From NCBI GenBank assembly GCA_041658125.1, contig JBBAAS010000024.1:1-9323 (forward strand): a stretch of 9,323 nt of DNA, read 5' to 3'. The notes under the pieces are model-generated. The model had not been told where the DNA came from, ran no database searches, and saw only the letters and a program-made list of their open reading frames with translations. Below, piece after piece: positions 1 to 5,629 of this stretch. The stretch comes from JBBAAS01 sp041658125 (lineage in GTDB: Bacteria > Patescibacteriota > Microgenomatia > UBA12405). The translations under genes and the position numbers were made by a program. Every line of letters starts with the position of its first letter. Positions within the stretch are counted from its first letter, which is position 1.

Positions 1-1280
1 CCCCCGCAATGGGTTCCCAGATCTCCGTGAATCCGGTAAGCAAAATCCAGCGCCGTACTTCCCCTTGGCATCTGAATGGTGTCTCCTTTTGGGGTAAATA
101 CGTAAATATAGTCTTTTAATACGTTAATCCGGTAATTTTTCACATTTTCCACATCCGTACTTTGCCATTTGACCAAATCTTTTACCCATTCCAATCCCAT
201 GCCTTCATCTGTTCCCTTATTAATTTTATAAACAATATGAGACGCCGGCCCGAATTCATCAAACTCATGCATTTCCTTGGTTCTTATCTGAACCTCTGCC
301 GTTAGTTTGTCTTTCCAATTTAGGGTTGTTTGAACTGATCGGTAACCATTAGGCTTTGGATTAGAAATATAATCATTAAATTCATCCGGTAAATATTTAT
401 ATTTCGAATGAAGTAATCCCAGCGCTGTATAGCAGTCTTCAATATTTTCCATCAACAACCTTATTCCGACTCTATCTTTTACCCTGTCCTCACCTTTATT
501 TTTAGCTTTAATATAGGTGCTGTATAAACCCTTAATTCTTCCCTGAATTTCAAAATTATTGATATTATTAATTTTCATCATTTCCGAAATTGACTCTCTA
601 ATCATAACCATTGCCCTAATTTCTTCAGTTTTCTGATCCTCGATTAATTTCTGAATTCTTTCTGCTTCATCCGGCATTAATATTTTAAAAGCAATATCCT
701 CTAAAAGTCTCTTAAAATAATGTAATCCCACATATTCCGCCACCGGCCCGTATATCCCCATCACCCGTTCTGCATATTTAATCTGCCTGTCCTTTGGCAA
801 ATATTTTATCGTCAACCCATTATGTAGTTTATCGACCAATCGAATTATCAACACCCGCACATCATTGACTGATGAAAATAAAAACTGCCTGAAGACATCA
901 ATGCTGGTTTTGTAAACTTCTATTCCGCTGGTTTTCATTTTTACTTCGGTTAAGCCCGAAACCAACAGTGCCGTCTCATCACCAAAGTTACCAGCAATCT
1001 CCTCAATGGTTGCCGAAGTATCCTCAATACAGTCGTGCAACATCGCCGCAAAAGCAGCTTTATGTCCAATTCCCAACTGAATCACCACTTTTGCCACCCA
1101 CGCCGGATGGCTGATAAATGGTTCCCCCGATTCCCTTTTTTGTTCTAAATGCACCTTTTCGGCAAATCGATAACATTTTTCCATTTCGTCCGGATTCAAA
1201 CCGGTTTCAATGGCATAACTTTTCAATTCCGGCCAATAATCGATTTTTTTAGGATCCAACAAGGCTAAATCAAGAATCAT
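1..1280 (-). CDS. rel: RelA/SpoT-family (p)ppGpp synthetase/hydrolase, C-terminus cut by window edge
   Basis: Makes and degrades the alarmone (p)ppGpp in the cytoplasm. I translated 426 codons from the ATG at 1280-1278; the frame stays open to base 1. An N-terminal HD hydrolase domain (about residues 40-200) has FISHPAW (H58), LHDCIEDT (H82, D83, E86, D87) and RLVDKLHN (D150, N154). The synthetase domain (about 240-355) has KDRVGIR (D269), PKPNGYRS (Y313) and AEVQIRT (E329), which by family knowledge supply the magnesium and substrate contacts. A TGS domain begins near residue 392 (YVFTPKGDTIQMPRGST). Both catalytic centres look intact, so a bifunctional enzyme is expected. The usual RXKD motif before the PKPNGY segment reads EFND (300-303), closer to the EXDD of RelA. 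It lies 11 nt after the sortase stop, has no Shine-Dalgarno, and has its own consensus -10. The rest of the C-terminal regulatory region lies outside the window. Confidence 0.93.
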   Translation of the reverse strand, partial: MILDLALLDPKKIDYWPELKSYAIETGLNPDEMEKCYRFAEKVHLEQKRESGEPFISHPAWVAKVVIQLGIGHKAAFAAMLHDCIEDTSATIEEIAGNFGDETALLVSGLTEVKMKTSGIEVYKTSIDVFRQFLFSSVNDVRVLIIRLVDKLHNGLTIKYLPKDRQIKYAERVMGIYGPVAEYVGLHYFKRLLEDIAFKILMPDEAERIQKLIEDQKTEEIRAMVMIRESISEMMKINNINNFEIQGRIKGLYSTYIKAKNKGEDRVKDRVGIRLLMENIEDCYTALGLLHSKYKYLPDEFNDYISNPKPNGYRSVQTTLNWKDKLTAEVQIRTKEMHEFDEFGPASHIVYKINKGTDEGMGLEWVKDLVKWQSTDVENVKNYRINVLKDYIYVFTPKGDTIQMPRGSTALDFAYRIHGDLGTHCG

Positions 1281-1290
1281 ATGGGTGTAG

Positions 1291-1318
1291 ATTATATAAC
1301 TCGGCTGGCAAAAACCAA
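1291..1318 (-). promoter_or_regulatory. Probable promoter of the RelA/SpoT gene inside the sortase 3' end
   Basis: On the minus strand a perfect TATAAT occupies 1296-1291, with a TTGGTT sixteen bases upstream (1318-1313) as a weak -35. Only 10 nt separate the -10 from the ATG at 1280, predicting a transcript with a leader of about four bases. The -10 overlaps the sortase stop codon. The gene could therefore be transcribed both from here and by readthrough from the sortase promoter. This is sequence inspection only. Confidence 0.5.
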
Positions 1319-2011
1319 CCATCTTTTCCAGTCGGTTCCGATCGGCCAGCACGTTTGCAATATCAAAACCTCTTTTTCTTCATCGCTGTATTCCAAGTAT
1401 TCAATATCGGTGGCCGCCACTATTTTCTGGTCGTATACTTTATAAGAATAGTTTTTTCCCTGATAATCAACAAATATTACATCATCGTTTTTCAAATCAC
1501 CGAGTAAATAAAAAATGGCGTTTTTTCTTACCATGCCTAAACCCTGTTGAGTTGAGTGGGCAAAAATATAAATTGATTTTCCTAACCCCGATCCCGGCAA
1601 ATTGGTTCCTTTTGCCGCCGCCACCACATCTTTCTCAAGTACCTTAATATATTCGGCTTTATCAAAAGGAGACACCTCTTTTATAACTCTGGCATTTGCC
1701 GAAATTTTTGGGATAGTAATACTATAAACAGCGGACAAGTCCGGCTTAACAGCCATTGTTGGCGTTGGATAAACGACTGGCGTTTCTGTTTGGTTGGTAG
1801 CTGCCAACTTGCTTCTTATCTGATACTTAACCAATACTTCTAAAAGTGGTTCATATAAATATAAAATATATCCCAACGATAGGACAAACAATAAACTTCC
1901 CAGTCCGAACAGCACCTTCATAAAGTTCGGCGGATTATTAAATAAAACCGCCGATTTTCGGTTTACCCTAATCGTTCGTTTTTTCGGTATTACCCTAAAA
2001 AAATCAAGCAT
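1292..2011 (-). CDS. Membrane-anchored sortase (class D/E-like transpeptidase)
   Basis: A 239-residue cysteine transpeptidase expected to act on the outer face of the membrane, joining surface proteins to an acceptor after cleaving a sorting signal. A basic N-terminus (KKRTIRVNRK) precedes one hydrophobic segment (about 31-52), then a Thr/Pro-rich linker (about 72-90) and the sortase barrel. The catalytic triad is visible: H152 in IFAHST, C221 in LILQTCWP and R230 in TDWKRWLVFA. ITIPKI near 98-103 matches the start of the sortase fold. The LQTC form and the N-terminal anchor suggest a class D or E-like enzyme, though the class is not certain. No LPxTG-type substrate gene is present in the window. 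It is the first gene of a minus-strand pair with the RelA/SpoT gene. Its ATG lies 8 nt after a -10 box and has no Shine-Dalgarno. Confidence 0.9.
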   Translation of the reverse strand: MLDFFRVIPKKRTIRVNRKSAVLFNNPPNFMKVLFGLGSLLFVLSLGYILYLYEPLLEVLVKYQIRSKLAATNQTETPVVYPTPTMAVKPDLSAVYSITIPKISANARVIKEVSPFDKAEYIKVLEKDVVAAAKGTNLPGSGLGKSIYIFAHSTQQGLGMVRKNAIFYLLGDLKNDDVIFVDYQGKNYSYKVYDQKIVAATDIEYLEYSDEEKEVLILQTCWPIGTDWKRWLVFASRVI

Positions 2012-2019
2012 GCTTATGT

Positions 2020-2048
2020 ATTTTAACTAATCCCTTATGATTTGACAA
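2020..2048 (-). promoter_or_regulatory. Promoter of the sortase-RelA/SpoT pair
   Basis: The minus strand reads TTGTCA (2048-2043), a 17-nt spacer, then TAAAAT (2025-2020). The sortase ATG starts 8 nt further on, so the mRNA would have about two untranslated bases. The -35 overlaps almost completely with the -35 of the plus-strand promoter at 2042-2047, because TTGACAA contains TTGTCA on the opposite strand. Confidence 0.65.
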
Positions 2049-2070
2049 AAGGATAATCGGGCCTTAATAT
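2042..2070 (+). promoter_or_regulatory. Strong sigma-70-type promoter, divergent from the sortase promoter
   Basis: A perfect TTGACA (2042-2047) is followed by a 17-nt spacer and TAATAT (2065-2070). The predicted start is near 2077-2079. The transcript runs toward greA and begins at or just before an ATG at 2079. Best promoter match in the window. Confidence 0.75.
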
Positions 2071-2078
2071 AACTCCCT

Positions 2079-2151
2079 ATGGTAGCAACTTTAAGCCAAA
2101 TTAAGCAAAAATATGCCCCTGTTCTTTCCGGGGTAGGCTTACGTACTGCCA
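2079..2151 (+). ncRNA. Candidate structured RNA or 5' leader upstream of greA
   Basis: Three nested helices can be drawn by hand. TGGTAG (2080-2085) pairs with CTGCCA (2146-2151) with one G-U. TAAGCC (2092-2097) pairs with GGCTTA (2136-2141). TGCCCC (2114-2119) pairs with GGGGTA (2130-2135) around a 10-nt loop. A 16-nt unpaired stretch (2098-2113) contains a second TTAAGC copy that could compete for the second helix. It starts at a strong promoter and is followed by a terminator-like hairpin, an aptamer-plus-platform or small-RNA layout. It matches no riboswitch class I know. It competes with the small-ORF reading of the same bases. Confidence 0.3.
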
Positions 2152-2174
2152 AACCAATTATCCTCTCCTTTTAA
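2079..2174 (+). CDS. Possible 31-residue leaderless small protein or leader peptide
   Basis: An ATG at 2079 sits 8 nt after the TAATAT of the strongest promoter, the same geometry as several real genes here. It opens 31 codons ending in TAA (2172-2174). The peptide starts MVATLSQIKQKYAPVLSG and ends TAKPIILSF. It is basic (three Lys, one Arg, no acidic residue) and without a run of any one amino acid, so it does not look like a classical amino-acid attenuator leader. I do not recognise it. A terminator-like hairpin with T6 follows at once. Against it: an ATG frame of this length arises often by chance, and the same bases fold into nested helices, so it may be a non-coding RNA or untranslated leader. 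Confidence 0.3.
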   Translation: MVATLSQIKQKYAPVLSGVGLRTAKPIILSF

Positions 2175-2225
2175 TCTCGGGGTTGTTACTCTTAAAACCC
2201 CGAAGTTACCGAAGGGAGGTTTTTT
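2162..2225 (+). terminator. Two-part hairpin followed by T6, terminator or attenuator before greA
   Basis: An outer stem pairs CCTC-CCTT (2162-2170, bulged T2166) with AAGGGAGG (2212-2219). Inside it TCGGGGTT (2177-2184) pairs perfectly with AACCCCGA (2196-2203) around an 11-nt loop. Six T follow (2220-2225). This could end a short RNA of about 150 nt or act as an attenuator for greA. AAAACCCC (2194-2201) can alternatively pair with GGAGGTTTT, giving a competing fold. The outer stem also hides AAGGGAGG, the only strong Shine-Dalgarno-like sequence in this region. Confidence 0.5.
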
Positions 2226-2235
2226 AATGATTTAA
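2212..2235 (+). promoter_or_regulatory. Shine-Dalgarno-like site plus two-codon minimal ORF before greA
   Basis: AAGGGAGG (2212-2219) is 7 nt before an ATG at 2227, which reads ATG-ATT-TAA (2227-2235) and is in frame with greA at 2242. The TAA prevents greA from starting there. The Shine-Dalgarno is 22 nt from the greA ATG, too far for direct use, so greA initiation may depend on ribosomes that finish this minimal ORF, or on another mode of start. It may also be chance. Confidence 0.25.
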
Positions 2236-2241
2236 AACACT

Positions 2242-2700
2242 ATGAATCGACCTCAAATCACCCAAGAAGGCCACCTAAAATTATCCAAAGAGCTATCGGA
2301 ACTTAAAAACAAAAAGGATCGCCTCATTACTCAAATCGAGGAAGTTGCTATGCCCGATGAATCCGGCGAAGACGGTTTAGCGACCCAATTAAAAGAAGAA
2401 CTCGAAGTTGTTAATGGCAAAATCGATGAGCTTGAAGAGGCTTTAAAGTCAGCAGAAATAATCAATGGTGGTGGAATAAGCCAATTTATCCGTGTCGGTT
2501 CCAAGGTGACGATTCAGCTTTCCGGCAAACACGAAAAAGAATTTCACATTGTTTCAGAATTCGAATCCGATCCGACCCGTAACAAAATTTCCGACCAATC
2601 TCCACTCGGTCAAGCCTTATTAGGAAAAAAGCTTGATGATGAAATCGAGGTTGAAGCCCCGGTTGGCAAAATTACCTACAAAGTTGTCGCCATTGCCTGA
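2242..2700 (+). CDS. greA: Transcript cleavage/elongation factor, GreA/GreB family
   Basis: A 152-residue factor expected to enter the RNA polymerase secondary channel and stimulate cleavage of backtracked RNA. The N-terminal coiled coil spans about residues 8-75, the C-terminal FKBP-like domain about 83-152 (IRVGSKVTIQL, then SPLGQALLGKKLDDEIEVEAP). At the coiled-coil tip the usual GDLSEN-type sequence is replaced by PDESGEDGLATQLKEE, but acidic residues remain (D39, E40, E43, D44), so cleavage activity is plausible. Length is close to the usual 155-160. The start is fixed by an in-frame TAA at 2233-2235. Upstream lie a strong promoter and a possible terminator; a weak TGA-TTTAAA at 2228-2236 could be a local extended -10, giving a leaderless message. 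The TGA stop is followed in frame by AAT-TAG. Gap to lysS is 20 nt. Confidence 0.93.
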   Translation: MNRPQITQEGHLKLSKELSELKNKKDRLITQIEEVAMPDESGEDGLATQLKEELEVVNGKIDELEEALKSAEIINGGGISQFIRVGSKVTIQLSGKHEKEFHIVSEFESDPTRNKISDQSPLGQALLGKKLDDEIEVEAPVGKITYKVVAIA

Positions 2701-2708
2701 AATTAGTG

Positions 2709-2714
2709 TAAAAT
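2709..2714 (+). promoter_or_regulatory. Probable -10 element for a leaderless lysS transcript
   Basis: TAAAAT lies exactly 6 nt before the lysS ATG (2721), which would place the transcription start on the A of ATG. TTGTCG (2684-2689) lies 19 nt upstream and is at best a weak -35. There is no Shine-Dalgarno in the 20-nt gap after greA. Readthrough from greA is also possible. Confidence 0.4.
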
Positions 2715-2720
2715 TACGTC

Positions 2721-4583
2721 ATGGCCGACACCAATCTTCGTCAACAGCGTTTAGACAAGCTTAAGCAACTTAAAGACCTTAATTTTGACCCGTACCCCCA
2801 GCCTAATTTGGAAAAAAAGCAAACTTGTCTTGACGCCCAAAAGTCAGTTGGTGAAAAAGTTGTTGTCGCCGGCCGGCTCATGTCTTCCCGTGGTCACGGC
2901 CAAATTTTATTCGCTGATCTTTTAGACAGGACCGGTAAAATCCAGCTCTTTTTTCAAAAAAAAATTCTTGGTGACCAAATGGCCATTACCAAATTACTGG
3001 ATCTTGGCGATATCATTTCTGCCGAAGGGACAGTTTTCAAAACCACAGCCGGTGAAATAACCATCGATGTTTTTGGTTTTCAAATTTTAGCCAAAAACCT
3101 CCGTCCTCTTCCTGAAAAGTGGCACGGCCTAAAAGATGTCGAGGACCGCTACCGCCAGCGTTACGTTGATCTAATCGTCAATCCGGAGGTCAAAAAAGTT
3201 TTTGAAATCCGCACTAAAATATTATCCGAAATGCGTCATTTTCTTGATGATCATGGTTTTATGGAAGTCGAAACTCCGATTTTGCAACCTATTTACGGGG
3301 GTGCTTCAGCCAAGCCTTTCGCCACTCACCACAACGAGCTTGAAATGGACATGTATCTTCGTATTTCCGATGAACTTTATCTCAAAAGACTAATAGTTGG
3401 TGGCCTGGAAAAAGTCTACGAAGTTAGTCGTGATTTTCGAAACGAAAGCGTTTCCCGTTTTCACAATCCCGAGTTTACCCAAATTGAGTTTTATTGGGCT
3501 TACGTTGACTATGACGTTTTAATGCGTTTTACCGAAGAATTAATTACTCACGTCATCAAGTCAGTTAAGGACAGTTTAAAAATAACTTTTCAGGGAACCG
3601 ATCTTGATTTTACCCCACCCTTCAAACGGCTTACTTTTCGCGATGCCATTTTAGAAAAAACCGGTATTGATATTGATTTGATCAAAACCGAATCAGATTT
3701 CAACAAAAGTTTAGAAATTTCTCGATCCGCCTCTGGTGGAAGAAATTTGAAATTAGACATTTCCGAAGCTATCGGCCTGGGAGCTATGTTTGATGCTCTC
3801 TACAAAGAATATGTTCGCCCTAACTTAATCCAGCCTACCTATATTACCGACTATCCGGCCTCAATGATTGCCTTAGCCAAAAGAAAAGCCGATGATTCTC
3901 AAAAAATTGCCTCTTTTCAGTTGATTGCCGCCGGTGCCGAAATGCTTAAAGCCTACAACGAGCTAAATGATCCCAAGGATCAACATGATCGTTGGCTTGA
4001 AGAAGAAACTTTGGCTAAAAAAGGCGCCGAAACCGCCATGCAAATGGATGATGATTATATCCGGGCTTTGGAATACGGTATGCCGCCTACTGCTGGCTGG
4101 GGTATGGGCATTGATCGCTTCACCCAATTTCTCGCCGACCAACCTACTACTAAAGACGTTATTTTCTTCCCTTCGATGAGAAGCGAAAATAGTACTCCAA
4201 ATAATCAGGAAAAAATTGGTTTACAAAATGAAAAAATAGTAATTGGTGAAATTATTGATCTTCAACCTCATCCGGATGCTGATAAGCTTCAGCTTTGTCA
4301 GGTAAAAATCAGCGACACGGAAACTCTTCAAATTGTTTGTGGTGCCACCAATATTTCTGTCGGTGATGTTGTTCCGGTATCTTTAGTTGGCGCCAAAGTT
4401 TATGACGACAATCAAAAAGCCATGGAAGTAAAAGTAGTCAAGCTCCGTGGAGTAGAATCACACGGAATGCTTTGTTCCACTCGTGAACTTGGTCTTGGCG
4501 ATGATCACATCGGCATTTATCTTCTCCCAAAAAATCTAAAAGAATTTCTCGGCAAACCGGTTAAGGAACATTTTTCCGTATAA
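2721..4583 (+). CDS. lysS: Class II lysyl-tRNA synthetase with C-terminal PheT-type tRNA-binding domain
   Basis: Charges tRNA-Lys with lysine using ATP. The N-terminal OB-fold anticodon domain is at about 45-125 (VVVAGRLMSSRGHGQILFAD). The class II catalytic core spans about 145-490: motif 1 region near MEVETPILQP (181-190), motif 2 YEVSRDFRNESVSRFHNPEF (R240), the LysRS-type AYNELNDPKDQ (411-421), and motif 3 GWGMGIDRF (R466). Standard bacterial LysRS stops about here, at roughly 490-510 residues. This one continues through a polar linker (about 489-504) into a 115-residue OB-fold domain (IVIGEIIDLQPHPDADKL, LQIVCGATNISVGD, KLRGVESHGMLCS, ELGLGDDHIGIYLL). That domain resembles the N-terminal tRNA-binding domain of the PheRS beta subunit more than the MetRS Trbp111 tail. 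The frame is continuous, so this is a true fusion rather than two genes. The next gene starts one base after the stop. Confidence 0.96.
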   Translation: MADTNLRQQRLDKLKQLKDLNFDPYPQPNLEKKQTCLDAQKSVGEKVVVAGRLMSSRGHGQILFADLLDRTGKIQLFFQKKILGDQMAITKLLDLGDIISAEGTVFKTTAGEITIDVFGFQILAKNLRPLPEKWHGLKDVEDRYRQRYVDLIVNPEVKKVFEIRTKILSEMRHFLDDHGFMEVETPILQPIYGGASAKPFATHHNELEMDMYLRISDELYLKRLIVGGLEKVYEVSRDFRNESVSRFHNPEFTQIEFYWAYVDYDVLMRFTEELITHVIKSVKDSLKITFQGTDLDFTPPFKRLTFRDAILEKTGIDIDLIKTESDFNKSLEISRSASGGRNLKLDISEAIGLGAMFDALYKEYVRPNLIQPTYITDYPASMIALAKRKADDSQKIASFQLIAAGAEMLKAYNELNDPKDQHDRWLEEETLAKKGAETAMQMDDDYIRALEYGMPPTAGWGMGIDRFTQFLADQPTTKDVIFFPSMRSENSTPNNQEKIGLQNEKIVIGEIIDLQPHPDADKLQLCQVKISDTETLQIVCGATNISVGDVVPVSLVGAKVYDDNQKAMEVKVVKLRGVESHGMLCSTRELGLGDDHIGIYLLPKNLKEFLGKPVKEHFSV

Positions 4584-4584
4584 A

Positions 4585-5001
4585 ATGATCGAGGTGAGGC
4601 CAAGGGTATCAGTCTTAATTACCAATCAAGATAAATTTATTCTTATCTTTCGTCATAAAGACGGAGAGGATTATTATGCTATTCCGGGTGGAGGAATAGA
4701 ATCCGGTGAAACTCCTATGGTAGCCGCATTCAGAGAAATAGACGAAGAATTAGGTTTAAAACTAAGAAATCTTCAGCTAATTTCAGAAATAAACACCGAA
4801 GATCGACATGATTACAACTTCCTAGCCGAAACCGATGATTTGGAGATTACGGTAACTGGTCCGGAAAAAAATCATTTAAATACTCCTGAAAATTTATATC
4901 AACCACAGTGGTTAGATAAAAAAACACTTAACTTAAATTTACCTATATATCCAACAACAGCTAGAATAATGTTTTCTCAGATGTTTAAAAATTTAAAATA
5001 A
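4585..5001 (+). CDS. Nudix hydrolase (MutT-like)
   Basis: A 138-residue pyrophosphohydrolase of a nucleoside diphosphate linked to some group X. The full Nudix box is present at residues 36-58: G36 with five residues to E42, seven to R50-E51, then I52-D-E54-E55-L-G57-L58. E54 and E55 are the expected metal ligands. The family acts on many substrates (oxidised nucleotides, sugar nucleotides, ADP-ribose, capped RNA) and nothing here picks one. It starts one base after the lysS stop and ends one base before the HD gene, so translational coupling is likely; no Shine-Dalgarno is at a usable distance (AAGGA at 4563-4567 is 17 nt away). Its codons look different from the flanking genes: more AGA/AGG arginine, ATA isoleucine and GGA glycine, fewer C-ending codons, suggesting later insertion into the cluster. 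Confidence 0.92.
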   Translation: MIEVRPRVSVLITNQDKFILIFRHKDGEDYYAIPGGGIESGETPMVAAFREIDEELGLKLRNLQLISEINTEDRHDYNFLAETDDLEITVTGPEKNHLNTPENLYQPQWLDKKTLNLNLPIYPTTARIMFSQMFKNLK

Positions 5002-5002
5002 C

Positions 5003-5596
5003 ATGAACCGTCAAGATTTTTATAACGCTGCCAAAACCAATCTCGACCAAAATATTTTCTATCATTCTTTGGCTCTTGAAGCTTGTATGGGTGGCATATA
5101 CGATTATTTATCGTCTCAAAACCAACTTGGTCCAAATGAGCCGCCCAAAGATGATTGGCTTTTAGCCGGACTTATTCACGACATTGACTATACTGCCGAA
5201 TTTAAAGAGCTCCATCCCTCAAAAACCGCCGAGGCTTTAGCCAAACATAATTTAACCGTTTCCGATTCAATTTTGCAAATTGTCAAAGCCCACGGCTGGC
5301 ATTACCCGGGTGGCGTTGAACCAAAATCTCTTGCCCAATGGGCAATTTTTTGCGCTGATTCACTAACTGGCTTAATCGTTGCTGTCGCCCTAGTTTATCC
5401 GACCAAAAAGCTAGCCGATGTTAAGCTTTCTTCGGTTACCAAACGTTTTCTCAAAGAACTCCGTTTTGCCGCCGGCACCCGTCGGGAAGATGTCAAGCTT
5501 TGTGAAAAAGCCGACAGTCTTAATATCCCTTTGGAAAAATTTATTGAAATTTGTTTGGTGTCCATGCAAAAAATTGCTCTCAACATTGGTCTCTAG
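5003..5596 (+). CDS. HD-superfamily hydrolase of the COG2316 type
   Basis: A 197-residue predicted metal-dependent phosphohydrolase. HD-type ligands are visible: H21 (FYHSLALEA), H59-D60 (LAGLIHDIDY), H71 (LHPSKTAEA), H97 and H100 (VKAHGWHYP) and D119 (FCADSLTGLIV). The second half, with ADSLTGLIVAVALVYPTKKL, a DVKLSSV segment, FAAGTRRE and FIEICLVSMQKIA, fits the small family I know as COG2316, whose substrate is undefined as far as I know. It is shorter than, and lacks the synthetase half of, the RelA/SpoT enzyme at the left. It is last in the lysS-Nudix-HD run with one-base gaps and probably depends on translation of the upstream genes, as no Shine-Dalgarno is present. A T7 run (5600-5606) follows the stop but I found no convincing stem before it. 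Confidence 0.85.
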   Translation: MNRQDFYNAAKTNLDQNIFYHSLALEACMGGIYDYLSSQNQLGPNEPPKDDWLLAGLIHDIDYTAEFKELHPSKTAEALAKHNLTVSDSILQIVKAHGWHYPGGVEPKSLAQWAIFCADSLTGLIVAVALVYPTKKLADVKLSSVTKRFLKELRFAAGTRREDVKLCEKADSLNIPLEKFIEICLVSMQKIALNIGL

Positions 5597-5609
5597 CCCT
5601 TTTTTTCTG

Positions 5610-5618
5610 TGTTAAAAT
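5610..5618 (+). promoter_or_regulatory. Extended -10 promoter of serS
   Basis: TGT followed by TAAAAT (5613-5618) matches the extended -10 form TGn-TAnAAT, which can work without a good -35; none is seen at the right distance. The serS ATG is 11 nt downstream, predicting a leader of about five bases. No Shine-Dalgarno is present. Confidence 0.5.
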
Positions 5619-5629
5619 ATCCCTAACCA

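Noticed and set aside
2168..2227. Extension of the 31-codon ORF by a -1 shift through the hairpin to a TAA near 2225
   Set aside because: There is no slippery heptamer, and the extra 19 codons coincide with the terminator stems.
2012..2241. tRNA, 6S, SRP RNA or tmRNA gene in the divergent region
   Set aside because: No cloverleaf, no SRP tetraloop motif, no tmRNA tag reading frame, and the 5' end that could close a 6S-like stem lies upstream of the predicted transcription start.
3202..4179. Plus-strand frames inside lysS at 3202-3393 and 3967-4179
   Set aside because: They lie in another frame of a gene with continuous LysRS motifs and show no recognisable domain or start signal.
5600..5606. 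T7 run after the HD gene as an intrinsic terminator
   Set aside because: No stable stem precedes it; it lies in the spacer region upstream of the serS extended -10.
5395..5615. Frames overlapping the end of the HD gene on both strands (5395-5586 minus, 5418-5615 plus)
   Set aside because: They are shadows of the HD gene, with low-complexity composition and no promoter or ribosome-binding site.
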